DNA of 64,000 bases, taken from assembly GCA_965223095.1 (NCBI GenBank), contig OZ244979.1, positions 62,001 to 126,000 on the forward strand, read 5' to 3'. Under the pieces are notes generated by a model, which did no database searches, was not told where the DNA came from, and saw only the letters and a program-made list of their open reading frames with translations. Below are positions 26,045-34,690 of the stretch, piece after piece. This DNA comes from J054 sp965223095 (lineage in GTDB: Bacteria; Pseudomonadota; Gammaproteobacteria; Steroidobacterales; GCA-2729495). The position numbers and the translations under genes are program-made. Within the stretch, counting starts at the first letter, position 1; every line of letters starts with the position of its first letter.

Positions 26045-29000
26045 TTAGAATTTTCCGTAATAGCCTTCTTTCAAGGCATCAAACAAATTCGCCGCCGTGT
26101 GCTTTTCGCCGTCATATTCAATTTCCTGATCACCCGGCACCGTCACTTCGCTGCCATCCTCCAAAACAAAAACATAATTGGTGTTCTTTAGATCGCGCTC
26201 TTTAACCAAAACACCTTGGAAAGCTTCCGGATTAAAGCGAAAGGTCGTGCAGCCTTTTAGACCCTTTTCATGGGCATACAAGTAAATATCCTTAAATTGC
26301 TCATAGGGGAAATCCGTTGGCACATTCGCGGTCTTGGAAATCGAGGAATCGACCCAACGCTGGGCGGCCGCCTGAATATCCACATGCTGCTTGGGCGTCA
26401 CTTCATCCGCAGCCACAAAATAGTCCGGCAGTTGTTCGTCGGACTTATCCGCAGAGGCTGTAGCCCGGGAATTCACCATTTCCCGATAGGCCAGCAATTC
26501 AAAGGAAAAAACATCCACTTTTTCTTTTGTTTTGCGGCCCTCACGAATCACATTACGAAAGTAATGATGCGCAAAGCTAGGCTCAATGCCATTGCTGGCG
26601 TTATTCGCCAAGGAGAGAGAAATCGTCCCGGTGGGTGCAATAGAGCTGTGATGGGTGAAACGAGCTCCGTTGCGCTCTAATTGATTGACCAGTTCGGGCG
26701 AAATTTTTGCGATACGCTGCATGTAGCGGCTATAGCGCGCGTGCAACACCCGTCCGGGGATTTTATCGCCGATCTTCCAACCATCAGCTGCCATTTCTGG
26801 CCGACGCCGCAACATTTCAGCGGTCACGCGGAATTCTTCGAGCATGATGGGTGCGGGACCCTTCTCCAGCGCTAATTCCAGGGCTGCCTCCCACCCCGCC
26901 AGCGCCAATTCGCAGGCGACCCGCTCGGTAAACTTGATAGATTCTTCAGAACCATACTTCATACGCAGCATGGTCAGCGTCGAGCCTAGACCTAAAAACC
27001 CCATACCATGCCGCCGCTTGCGGAAAATTTCCTGGCGCTGCCCCTCTAGGGGCAAACCATTGATTTCCACGACGTTGTCGAGCATGCGCGTGAAGATCTT
27101 CACGAGCTTACGAAATTCTTCCCAGTCAAAAGTCGCGTCGTCACTGAAAGCGTCGGTCACGAACTTGGTCAGATTGACTGATCCCAATAAACAAGAGCCG
27201 TAAGGGGGTAACGGTTGTTCCCCGCAATTATGAGCATGCAAACCGTTTGCATCGAAACTGTTGATACCAGGCACTTGGCAGTCATAGACATCCTCGTAGC
27301 CGTCCATCAAAACTTCCTTGACGCGAACTGCGAACCGCTCCTGCGCGCGGCTGACCGATTTGTCTTGCAGCGCCTTTTGTAGCGCTTGCGACTTGCGTGC
27401 ATCGCTAAAGCCCACGAGCTTGGCAAACTGCGCGAGATTGCTGCCGCCGATCCATAAACAAGTGCCCGTTACTGTGGAAGAGCGCTGACCGCTCAGGCGA
27501 GAAACGATACCCAGTCGCAACAGCATGCGTTGAATCGTTTGGGCATCGGCATCAAGCCGGCAGCTATAACGCAAAGCTGGGCCTGCATGATCAACTGCAA
27601 GCATCTCGCCCCGCAAATCGAAATGAGCGCGCAAAAACCCACGATAAAAGTCACTAGATGTTTGCTCCAGTGCCGGGCTGAGGACGGCGGCGGCCTCGAC
27701 AATGCCTAAGTCACGAGCTAGGTTTTCCAAGCCGGGCACCGCCAGACGATACTCACCCTGTTCGCCCAGATCCTGCCAAGCCACAGCGGTGGGCTCGGCA
27801 ACGAAGGCACGCGCGGCAGCCATGGCTTGCGACATGACAGACTTGGTCTGTTCCGGAATCGGTGTATAAGGATCGTTTGCGGCCACGGGACGACGAAACA
27901 CCGATAGAATGGTTTCTTGCTCGGCCACGATACCACCGCTGGCCCTCAGCATACCCAATAGATAACCCTCATCTCGGCTACCGCCATGGCGTCCGGCCCA
28001 ATTGACATGTTCACGATGATCGTGCAACAGCACGCGATCGCCCGGCACCAAGTCGCTAGCCGCACACCACTGGGTTTCGGTCAGCTCACCATCAAACCGC
28101 AGCACGCGTCTGAGCTGGTGATCGCCCGTCAAGCGAAGCGTGTAGCCGGCGCCGGTTTCCAGCCGGAAAACGGTCTTTGTATCGGTGCGGAAAAATCCTT
28201 CGGCACCGGACTGCCACGGCCGGCCATCCACTAAAGCCGTAAACGACTGGCCCAGCAAATTCCCAACTTGTTCCGGACCACTGGCCGTATGCACCCAGGT
28301 ATCCGCCGTGACGCAGGGATTCGTGGCCCGAATATTTTCATCGAACCAGTTGTTGTTCATTTCATTCACACGGTCCACCAAGACAAAACCGGGCTCGGCA
28401 AAGTCATAGGTAGAACTCATGATCAAATCCCATAAACGCCGAGCCGGTGCGGTCTTGAAAATTTGGCAGGCCGTTTGGCCTTGCTCGTTAACCACATAGC
28501 CTTTGTTATCGGGCCAGTCACGCCATAAAACTTTTGTCTCGTCCTCAAGATCGACCTCGCCCTGCTCCACTTGGGCGCGGTCAATTGGAAACGCCAGTTG
28601 CCAGTCTTGGTCGGCCTTAACGGCCTCGATGAACTCATCGGTGACGAGCAAGGATAAATTGAACTGTCGCAAACGGCCGTCTTCGCGTTTTGCACGGATG
28701 AAATCCATGACGTCGGGATGGGAAACATCGAACGTGCCCATTTGCGCCCCTCGCCGGCCACCCGCCGACGACACCGTGAAGCACATCTTGTCGTAGATAT
28801 CCATGAACGACAGCGGCCCGGACGTATAGGCGCCCGCGCCGGATACATAAGCGCCTTTGGGCCGCAAGGTGGAAAACTCATAGCCAATCCCGCAACCGGC
28901 TTTAAGCGTCAGGCCCGCTTCGTGAACTTTATCCAGAATCTCATGCATGGAATCGCCGATGGTGCCCGACACCGTGCAATTGATGGTCGAAGTCGCGGGC

Positions 29001-29281
29001 TTGTGATCCTGAGCGCCCGCATTCGACACAATACGGCCCGCCGGTACGGCCCCGTGACGCAAGGCCCAAAGAAAGTCATCAAACCAACTTGCTTGACTCT
29101 CGGGCGATTCCACCTCGGCCAGGGCCCGGGCCACCCGCTTAAAGGTGTCGTCCATGGTCTCGTCGATAACTTCGCCCGACTTAGACTTCAGTCGATATTT
29201 CTTGTCCCAAATATCGACTGAGGCTGCTTGAAAACCAATGGTGGACACCTGTCTCTCGCCCAACTGCGCTAAGGATTTCAT
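26045..29281 (-). CDS. nrdJa: Adenosylcobalamin-dependent ribonucleotide reductase large subunit NrdJa, interrupted by an intein
   Basis: Class II reductase that makes deoxyribonucleotides without oxygen dependence. Recognisable host segments include STINCTVSGTIGDSM, AGCGIGYEFSTLRPKGA, GRRGAQMGTFDVSHPDVMDFI, CGEQPLPPYGSCLLGSVNLT and NGIEPSFAHHYFR. A 363-residue intein splits NP|CGEQPL. Removing it leaves about 715 residues, a normal length for this split form. The start is uncertain: an ATG at 29281 (MKSLAQLGERQ) has a GGGGA element 12 bases upstream, while an in-frame ATG at 29380 would add 33 residues of no known similarity. It is paired with nrdJb. Confidence 0.93.
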   Translation of the reverse strand: MKSLAQLGERQVSTIGFQAASVDIWDKKYRLKSKSGEVIDETMDDTFKRVARALAEVESPESQASWFDDFLWALRHGAVPAGRIVSNAGAQDHKPATSTINCTVSGTIGDSMHEILDKVHEAGLTLKAGCGIGYEFSTLRPKGAYVSGAGAYTSGPLSFMDIYDKMCFTVSSAGGRRGAQMGTFDVSHPDVMDFIRAKREDGRLRQFNLSLLVTDEFIEAVKADQDWQLAFPIDRAQVEQGEVDLEDETKVLWRDWPDNKGYVVNEQGQTACQIFKTAPARRLWDLIMSSTYDFAEPGFVLVDRVNEMNNNWFDENIRATNPCVTADTWVHTASGPEQVGNLLGQSFTALVDGRPWQSGAEGFFRTDTKTVFRLETGAGYTLRLTGDHQLRRVLRFDGELTETQWCAASDLVPGDRVLLHDHREHVNWAGRHGGSRDEGYLLGMLRASGGIVAEQETILSVFRRPVAANDPYTPIPEQTKSVMSQAMAAARAFVAEPTAVAWQDLGEQGEYRLAVPGLENLARDLGIVEAAAVLSPALEQTSSDFYRGFLRAHFDLRGEMLAVDHAGPALRYSCRLDADAQTIQRMLLRLGIVSRLSGQRSSTVTGTCLWIGGSNLAQFAKLVGFSDARKSQALQKALQDKSVSRAQERFAVRVKEVLMDGYEDVYDCQVPGINSFDANGLHAHNCGEQPLPPYGSCLLGSVNLTKFVTDAFSDDATFDWEEFRKLVKIFTRMLDNVVEINGLPLEGQRQEIFRKRRHGMGFLGLGSTLTMLRMKYGSEESIKFTERVACELALAGWEAALELALEKGPAPIMLEEFRVTAEMLRRRPEMAADGWKIGDKIPGRVLHARYSRYMQRIAKISPELVNQLERNGARFTHHSSIAPTGTISLSLANNASNGIEPSFAHHYFRNVIREGRKTKEKVDVFSFELLAYREMVNSRATASADKSDEQLPDYFVAADEVTPKQHVDIQAAAQRWVDSSISKTANVPTDFPYEQFKDIYLYAHEKGLKGCTTFRFNPEAFQGVLVKERDLKNTNYVFVLEDGSEVTVPGDQEIEYDGEKHTAANLFDALKEGYYGKF
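27227..28315 (-). mobile_element. Intein within NrdJa with a decayed LAGLIDADG endonuclease region
   Basis: The 363-residue intein begins with Cys (CVTADTWV, block A) and has LTGDHQL (block B, with the TxxH histidine). It ends VYDCQVPGINSFDANGLHAHN, followed by host Cys (blocks F and G, terminal His-Asn and Cys +1). Splicing residues therefore look intact. The middle holds two LAGLIDADG-like helices, LLGMLRASGGI and RGFLRAHFDLRG, in which the catalytic acidic residues are replaced. Homing activity is probably lost. The boundaries were checked against the DNA: TGC at 28315-28313, AAT at 27229-27227, and host TGC at 27226-27224. Confidence 0.92.
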
Positions 29282-29460
29282 CGCGACGCACGTTCCCCGA
29301 ATATCTGCCGCCTGACCAAAATCAAGCGGATCATGTTGGTTACCACTGCGGAATAACCCAAAATTCCGCTTCCGATTCATCAGGCAACAGTCATCCGTTA
29401 GTCATGACACACAATGGTGCAGACACCCGGCCCTTATAGGCAGTCTGATGAAAATACGCG

Positions 29461-29476
29461 ACACAAGATCTTGTGC
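29461..29476 (-). promoter_or_regulatory. NrdR-box-like palindrome downstream of the nrdJa -10
   Basis: ACACAAGATCTTGTGC contains a perfect 14-base palindrome and matches the NrdR box pattern ACACxATATxTxGTGT. On the minus strand it begins about a dozen bases past the predicted -10, a position where a repressor would block transcription. NrdR is a nucleotide-sensing repressor of ribonucleotide reductase genes. Confidence 0.6.
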
Positions 29477-29487
29477 CAGCGACCACT

Positions 29488-29516
29488 AGGTTATGTCTAC
29501 AGCAAGTTTCTGTCAA
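29488..29516 (-). promoter_or_regulatory. Predicted nrdJa promoter
   Basis: On the minus strand a perfect TTGACA (29516-29511) is followed by a 17-base spacer and TAACCT (29493-29488), which keeps the three most conserved -10 bases. It lies upstream of nrdJa and is flanked on the downstream side by an NrdR-like palindrome. Confidence 0.55.
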
Positions 29517-29636
29517 GCACTTCGCTTAAACTTTTATGATATCTAAAACTATTTATAAACAGTGGCTTAGATTACATAAAGTCAATAAAGCTAAGGTTTT
29601 CATATTGTTATTTTCCACTTGGCGGATAAGACGAAA

Positions 29637-29652
29637 ACACTACATCTTGTGT
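29637..29652 (-). promoter_or_regulatory. Second NrdR-box-like site
   Basis: ACACTACATCTTGTGT fits the NrdR box with conserved outer ACAC/GTGT arms. Its centre lies 176 bases from the other box, much further than the roughly 31-base spacing typical of paired boxes. It may therefore act alone or belong to a second promoter. Confidence 0.5.
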
Positions 29653-29957
29653 TCGGGTTTTCCCCCGAAAAAACAGGTTTTTCCCACAGCTTATCCACCG
29701 ATTACACCCCGGTGACACGCCAATGACGAGCCGCTGCCACATTCTCCCGGCTGATCGGACCCGGCGGCTAAAAGTTCGACCTTGTGCCTGGCGGGACACA
29801 AGCCTTCATAAACACAGAGCTTTTTCTTCGCCTTGCGACGCATTGGCCGCACGGCGCATCCAATGACGCGAAGGCGTTCGTGTATTCGACGCTACATGCA
29901 CCCATAAACCAGCTATTATTCGCGCTCCATCACCCACTAGGGGGAAAGGAAACGGAC

Positions 29958-31340
29958 ATGAAACGCCCAATCTTTGGCACGGCGATCCTGTTGCTCAGCC
30001 TGCTCACGGCCGTACAAACTTGGTCAGCATTGCCTGCACAAATCGGCGACCAAGCGCTGCCCAGCCTGGCGCCTTTAGTGCGGCAAGCCTCGCCCGCCGT
30101 GGTGAACATCGCCACTCAGGGCACCGTGGATGCACCCAATAATCCGCTCATGCAGGACCCTTTCTTTCGACGCTTTTTCGGCTTTCCCGACCAGCAGAGA
30201 CGCGGCCAGCGCGAAGTACGCAGCGCGGGTTCCGGTGTCATCGTGGACGCAGAAAACGGCTATATCTTGACGAATCACCACGTGGTGGAAAACGCTGATC
30301 AAATTGAGGTGATGCTGGATGACGACCGCAGTCTAGAGGCCACAATTGTCGGCTCCGATCCCGGCACCGATATCGCGGTGCTAAAGGTCGAAGATGCCGC
30401 TCAATTAAAGTTGACAGAAATGGCGTTTGGTAACTCCGACCGGGTGCAGGTTGGCGACTTCGTACTAGCCATCGGTAATCCCTTCGGCCTACAACACACA
30501 GTGACCTCCGGAATCGTCAGCGCGCTAGGCCGCCGCGGGATCAGCAGCGACGGCTATGAAGATTTTATTCAAACCGACGCGTCGATTAATCCGGGAAATT
30601 CCGGTGGCGCCCTGGTTGATTTAAGCGGCAAGTTGATTGGCATTAACTCCGCAATTTTTAGCAATAGCGGGGGCAACATCGGTATTGGCTTCGCGATACC
30701 AGTGAACATCGCCAAATCCATCATGGCGCAGCTCATCGAATTCGGCGAAGTCAAACGCGGACTGCTGGGCGTGAGTATCAGTGACTTTACCGCTGAAACC
30801 GCCGAGGCCTACGGTATCAACGATGATCTTCAAGGCGCCTTGGTACAAGAGGTCGTGGCGGACTCGGCCGCTGAAAGCGCGGGCATCGAGGTCGGTGATG
30901 TCATCGTCAAGGTGAATGATAAAGACATCACCAGTGCCAATGATTTACGCACGACCATCGGTCTGCTGCGCAGTGGCGATAAGGTTAGGCTAGTTGCCAT
31001 TCGTGACGGCAAACGCAGAATAGTTACGGCCACCCTGAAAGAACTTGAACAAACGCGGCTAATTGCGGCCGATGACCTGCACCCGGGATTGGCTGGCGCA
31101 GAACTTTCGGACTACAGCGAAACCCTCGGTAACCTGGGCCGCGGAGCCATCCGTGTTGATGCCGTTGCCGCAGGCAGCCCAGCCGCCACGCGAGGCTTGG
31201 AAGAAGGCGATCTGATCGTCACCGTAAACCGCGTGCGCGTGCGCAAGTTGGCCGAACTGCGCGATGTCGCCAAAGGCCAGAACCTGCTAATACTGGGCAT
31301 TCGCCGCAGCGGTCGCAATTTATTGCTACAGGTCCGTTAA
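29958..31340 (+). CDS. degQ: DegP/DegQ-family periplasmic serine endoprotease
   Basis: A 460-residue Do-type protease for periplasmic protein quality control. The chosen ATG follows a purine-rich AAAGGAAAC site and gives a signal peptide (LLLSLLTAVQTWSA). A longer in-frame start would hide it. The trypsin-like domain has the complete triad: His108 (TNHHVVE), Asp138 (GTDIAVLK) and Ser215 (NPGNSGGAL). Two PDZ domains follow, around residues 265-355 and 375-455, each with a GLLGV- or LGRGAIRV-like carboxylate loop and a GDVI or GDLI turn. DegQ, DegP and MucD cannot be told apart with certainty. Confidence 0.93.
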   Translation: MKRPIFGTAILLLSLLTAVQTWSALPAQIGDQALPSLAPLVRQASPAVVNIATQGTVDAPNNPLMQDPFFRRFFGFPDQQRRGQREVRSAGSGVIVDAENGYILTNHHVVENADQIEVMLDDDRSLEATIVGSDPGTDIAVLKVEDAAQLKLTEMAFGNSDRVQVGDFVLAIGNPFGLQHTVTSGIVSALGRRGISSDGYEDFIQTDASINPGNSGGALVDLSGKLIGINSAIFSNSGGNIGIGFAIPVNIAKSIMAQLIEFGEVKRGLLGVSISDFTAETAEAYGINDDLQGALVQEVVADSAAESAGIEVGDVIVKVNDKDITSANDLRTTIGLLRSGDKVRLVAIRDGKRRIVTATLKELEQTRLIAADDLHPGLAGAELSDYSETLGNLGRGAIRVDAVAAGSPAATRGLEEGDLIVTVNRVRVRKLAELRDVAKGQNLLILGIRRSGRNLLLQVR

Positions 31341-31354
31341 CAATCCGGTCCAGC

Positions 31355-32302
31355 GTGAATACGGCTAAAGACGGGCACGCCAGACCCACCACGATTTGCC
31401 TGCTCGGCGGAACGGGATTCCTCGGGCGGCGACTGGCCGCCCGCTTGAGCAAGGCCGGCTGGGCCTTGCGAATTCCCACGCGTGATCCCGTGCTGCCCGC
31501 CGACTTGTTGGTGCTGCCGGGCGTGGAGTTGATAACCGTTGACATCCGGCAACCGGAAAACCTCGCCGTGCTATTTAGGGATTGCCATGCCGTGGTCAAC
31601 TTAGTCGGCATACTCAACGAAGACAAAGCCCGCGGTGACAGCTTCCAATCGGTGCATGTCGAATTGGTTAAGCACGCCCTTGTCGCCGCCCGAAGCGCTG
31701 GTGTCAGAAAATTCGTCCAGCTTAGCGCCTTGGGTGCACAGGCTCACGGCGCGCCCAGTCAGTATCTGCGCAGTAAAGGCGCGGCTGAAGAATTGATTCA
31801 AGCCTGCGACGAGAAATTGCAGTGGAGTATTCTGCAACCCGCGTTTATTTTCGGCCCCGGTGATTCGTTCTTGAACCGGTTCGCGGCACTGCTGGCTTGG
31901 ATACCCGTCGCCTTTCCGCTGGCGCGCGCCAATGCACAGCTCGCCCCAACCCATGTTGACGACGTGGCGCAGGCGATTCAGCACTGCATCGATGACCCGG
32001 CAACCAATGGCAAGCGCTACGAACTCTGCGGGCCCGAAGTCTATTCCTTGCGCGAAATTTTGATCATGGTGGCCAGCGCCCTTGGTTTGCGGCGGCGGAT
32101 CATCGGATTGCCAGATTTCATGGGCAGCCTACAGGCGTGGATCATGGAAAAACTGCCCGGCAAACTCTTTACCCTGGATAATTATCGCAGCCTAGGCGTG
32201 CCAAATTTGTGCGCCATGGACGGCTTTGCTGCCCTTGGTGTGCAAGCTCGATCGCTCGAGTTCAATCTGCGGCAATCCCTCGGAATGAATCCGCGTGACT
32301 AG
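31355..32302 (+). CDS. Complex I NDUFA9-like NAD(P)-binding protein (atypical SDR)
   Basis: A 315-residue Rossmann-fold protein with nucleotide-binding GGTGFLGRRLAARL near residue 18, VVNLVGILNEDK, the active-site-like segment PSQYLRSKGAAEELI, and QPAFIFGPGDSFLNRF. This is the bacterial NDUFA9-like atypical SDR pattern. Relatives include mitochondrial complex I accessory and quinone-linked proteins; the bacterial role is unclear, and nothing here shows a complex I operon. The start is a GTG, 14 bases after the protease stop. Its 3' end overlaps the convergent lipoprotein peptidase gene by 41 bases. Confidence 0.85.
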   Translation: MNTAKDGHARPTTICLLGGTGFLGRRLAARLSKAGWALRIPTRDPVLPADLLVLPGVELITVDIRQPENLAVLFRDCHAVVNLVGILNEDKARGDSFQSVHVELVKHALVAARSAGVRKFVQLSALGAQAHGAPSQYLRSKGAAEELIQACDEKLQWSILQPAFIFGPGDSFLNRFAALLAWIPVAFPLARANAQLAPTHVDDVAQAIQHCIDDPATNGKRYELCGPEVYSLREILIMVASALGLRRRIIGLPDFMGSLQAWIMEKLPGKLFTLDNYRSLGVPNLCAMDGFAALGVQARSLEFNLRQSLGMNPRD

Positions 32303-33386
32303 GCTTGGGACAGTCACTGAAAGCTTCCGCTGCTGATTGAGCCCGGTTGAGCAAGGCGCTCATTTCTCGCTCACGTTTGTCGGCGGACAGCGCCGCCAAC
32401 CGGTCAACTTCGGCATAAAATTTTTGCCAGTCGTGGCCACTGTCCCCCATGAGCTGGACAAAAGCCGGTACCCAGCCGTCATAGGTGGCTAAAGCCGCTA
32501 GGCTCGCATTGCTCGGCGCGTGAAACCAAGCATCGAAATAGGGCGGGGCCGACCATGTCGCGCGCAGACGTCCATACGCCGACGTCAGTGCCGCCAAGGC
32601 CGCGGCTTTGGCGGCGCGCTGGTCGGATAGCAATCCTTCGCTGGCATAAATGGCTGCTAGTTCGGCGCGCGTCTTTGCCAATAAACGTTTGGCTGCCGCC
32701 AGACGATCCAACCAAAGTTCAAACTGGCAACGCTGGTCGCGATCTTCGCGCAGCCAAAGCAACAGACCTTGCCGCTCCACCGCTGTGGCGAAGGCCTCAT
32801 TGAACGCCGGGTCGTCTTGCACATAAATTTTCTGGTGAGCGAGTTCATGAAATATCAGCCCGGCTAGACGATGATCCGGCAGCTTCATGAAACTACTCAG
32901 CAGCGGATCATTAAAACGTCCCAAGGTCGAGTAGGCCCGCACACCAGCAACCAGTACGTCATCGCCACGGGCGCTGGCTTGATCAGCGAATCGCCGCGCA
33001 TCCCGCTCGTCAAAATAGCCGCGATACGTCACGCAGCCGGCAACGGGATAGCACCAACTGCGCGGCTCCAGCGACAACTCAGGCGCGGCAACCACATTCC
33101 AAACGACGTAATCGCCATCAAGCTGCGCGTAGTGCCGATAGCTCCCCCCATCGGGCAAACCCAACTGCGCTTGCGCGAATTCTCGTGCCCGGACGGCCAG
33201 GCGCAGCCGAGCTTTTAGCACCGCTGGCGTTTTTTCATCCGCCAGCAATGCCGCCACGGCCTGACGGCGGTTCATCAATGACAGATGACCGCTGGCGGCC
33301 TGCCAGTAGTAACCCAAGCTGCAAGCACCCAATAAACTGCTCAGCAGCAGCAAAACCAGCAATCTAAGCGCTTGATGAGGGCTCAT
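32262..33386 (-). CDS. Putative zinc aminopeptidase lipoprotein (PF10023-like)
   Basis: About 374 residues. The N-terminus MSPHQALRLLVLLLLSSLLGAC is a lipoprotein signal with lipobox LGAC. The mature protein has YWQAASGHLSLMNRRQ and the zinc-protease signature FHELAHQKIYVQDDPAFNEAFATAVE, where HExxH and a downstream Glu are visible. It belongs to a family annotated as putative aminopeptidases; actual peptidase activity has not been shown from this evidence. A longer frame begins at 33584, but it would destroy the lipoprotein signal and overlap cca. Its tail overlaps the convergent NDUFA9-like gene. Confidence 0.85.
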   Translation of the reverse strand: MSPHQALRLLVLLLLSSLLGACSLGYYWQAASGHLSLMNRRQAVAALLADEKTPAVLKARLRLAVRAREFAQAQLGLPDGGSYRHYAQLDGDYVVWNVVAAPELSLEPRSWCYPVAGCVTYRGYFDERDARRFADQASARGDDVLVAGVRAYSTLGRFNDPLLSSFMKLPDHRLAGLIFHELAHQKIYVQDDPAFNEAFATAVERQGLLLWLREDRDQRCQFELWLDRLAAAKRLLAKTRAELAAIYASEGLLSDQRAAKAAALAALTSAYGRLRATWSAPPYFDAWFHAPSNASLAALATYDGWVPAFVQLMGDSGHDWQKFYAEVDRLAALSADKREREMSALLNRAQSAAEAFSDCPKPSHADSFRGIAAD

Positions 33387-33421
33387 GAAGCAAGAGTAAT
33401 GCAAGCGGCTAGAATACGGCC

Positions 33422-34615
33422 ATGCAGATCTATCTTGTGGGCGGGGCCGTTCGCGATCGTTTACTGGGCGAACCCATTGTGGAGCGTGACTGGGTAGTTG
33501 TCGGCACGCGGGCGCAACAGCTTGAGGCCCTGGGCTACCAAAGAGTGGGAAAAACTTTCCCCGTTTTTTTGCACCCCGAAACACAGGAGGAGTATGCGCT
33601 GGCTCGAACGGAAACCAAGACGGGCCCAGGTTACCGAGGCTTCGAGGTGCGCGCCGACCCCGCCGTTACGCTGGAAGAAGATCTTCAACGTCGCGACTTG
33701 ACCATCAACGCCATGGCGGAAACGCCAGACGGTGAGGTCATCGACCCGTGGGGCGGCCGCGCCGATCTAGAGAACAAACAACTGCGCCATGTGTCCGCTG
33801 CATTTCGCGAAGACCCGGTGCGCATCTTACGAGTTGCGCGGTTTGCCGCGCGGTTTGCCTGCCTGGATTTTACGGTGGCCAAAGAAACGACCGCCATTAT
33901 GCAAGCAATGGTAGCCACTGGCGAAGCTGATTCACTGGTGCCCGAACGCGTTTGGCGGGAAACGGAACGCGCATTGCAGACAGCAAATCCGGAAAAGTTT
34001 TTCGAAGTGTTACGCGACTGTGGGGCACTGGCCATCGTCTATCCTGAAATTGATGCGCTGTTTCAACAATCTTCGGCAACGACGGCGCCACGCAAAAACC
34101 GCGGAGAGCTGCGTCTAGAGCAGCTGCAACGGGCCACCGGCGTATCGACGGAAACCGAAGTTAGATTTGCAGTCCTCGTCCATGATCTTCGCGATCATGT
34201 ACCGGCGGCGGATCAACAGGCGGCGCGAGATGACCCTGATCCAGTCCAATTGGACCGAGTTCGTTCTCTTTGCACCCGGATCGGCGCGCCTAAACGCTAT
34301 CTTGATATCGCGCTGTTGGTGAGCCGCTTCCACGACCCTGTGCATCACGCGGAAAAGCTCAGCCCGGCAGAACTGCTGGAAATTCTCGAATCGGTGGACG
34401 CACTGCGCCGGCCAGATCGCTTGGCCAGTTTTCTCAAAGCCTGCGCCGCAATCCCACCGGCAACTGACGCAAACGCCCAAGGATTGTTCACCCGCGCCCA
34501 GCAAGCGGCGGCTAGCGTTGACGTCGCCCGTCTTCAGGAACAGGGCTTTGCAGGCAAAGCGCTCGGCCAGGCACTGCGCAATGCACGGATTAAGGCCATC
34601 GAGGCAAGCGACTAG
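33422..34615 (+). CDS. cca: CCA-adding tRNA nucleotidyltransferase
   Basis: Adds or repairs the 3' CCA of tRNAs. The 397-residue class II enzyme begins QIYLVGGAVRDRLLG and has VERDWVVVG, where ERDW supplies the catalytic acidic pair. RRDLTINAMAE and the basic VRILRVARFAARF follow. The C-terminal HD-like region starts VRFAVLVHDLRDH, but the second histidine motif seen in Escherichia coli Cca (HxGHE) is not visible, so metal-dependent phosphohydrolase activity may be missing. It is relevant to this genome because the tRNA gene at 48.2 kb does not encode CCA. Confidence 0.94.
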   Translation: MQIYLVGGAVRDRLLGEPIVERDWVVVGTRAQQLEALGYQRVGKTFPVFLHPETQEEYALARTETKTGPGYRGFEVRADPAVTLEEDLQRRDLTINAMAETPDGEVIDPWGGRADLENKQLRHVSAAFREDPVRILRVARFAARFACLDFTVAKETTAIMQAMVATGEADSLVPERVWRETERALQTANPEKFFEVLRDCGALAIVYPEIDALFQQSSATTAPRKNRGELRLEQLQRATGVSTETEVRFAVLVHDLRDHVPAADQQAARDDPDPVQLDRVRSLCTRIGAPKRYLDIALLVSRFHDPVHHAEKLSPAELLEILESVDALRRPDRLASFLKACAAIPPATDANAQGLFTRAQQAAASVDVARLQEQGFAGKALGQALRNARIKAIEASD

Positions 34616-34657
34616 TCAAGCGCATCACCAAGGGCCATGACCTTTGGATACGGGTAC

Positions 34658-34675
34658 CCCGTGGCACGCCACGGG
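34658..34675. terminator. Hairpin between convergent cca and midA-like genes
   Basis: CCCGTGG (34658-34664) pairs perfectly with CCACGGG (34669-34675) around a four-base loop, in the 75-base gap between the two stops. There is no T-tract on either side, so it is only a possible termination or RNA-stabilising structure. Confidence 0.35.
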
Positions 34676-34690
34676 CAGGCGGCGTTGCCA

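Larger units (their letters stand above)
29282..29957. other. Divergent nrdJa/degQ control region, partly AT-rich
   Basis: About 680 bases between the chosen starts. The nrdJa side carries a promoter and two NrdR-box-like sites, listed separately. Positions 29500-29660 are strikingly AT-rich compared with the surroundings. One TTATCCACC, a single mismatch from the DnaA box consensus, lies at 29691-29699. A TATTAT hexamer at 29914-29919 may be the -10 for the protease gene, without a good -35. I see no additional gene. Confidence 0.45.

Noticed and set aside
27227..28315. Second gene or frameshift in nrdJa
   Set aside because: The extra 363 residues have intein motifs at both ends and stay in frame, so it is an intein and not a broken or fused gene.
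29641..29720. Replication origin near a DnaA-like box
   Set aside because: Only one near-consensus DnaA box was found, and no dnaA, dnaN or gidA gene is nearby. The AT-rich stretch fits a promoter region.
33387..33584. Long N-terminal extension of the lipoprotein peptidase
   Set aside because: It would bury the lipobox, overlap the divergent cca start and has no family similarity.
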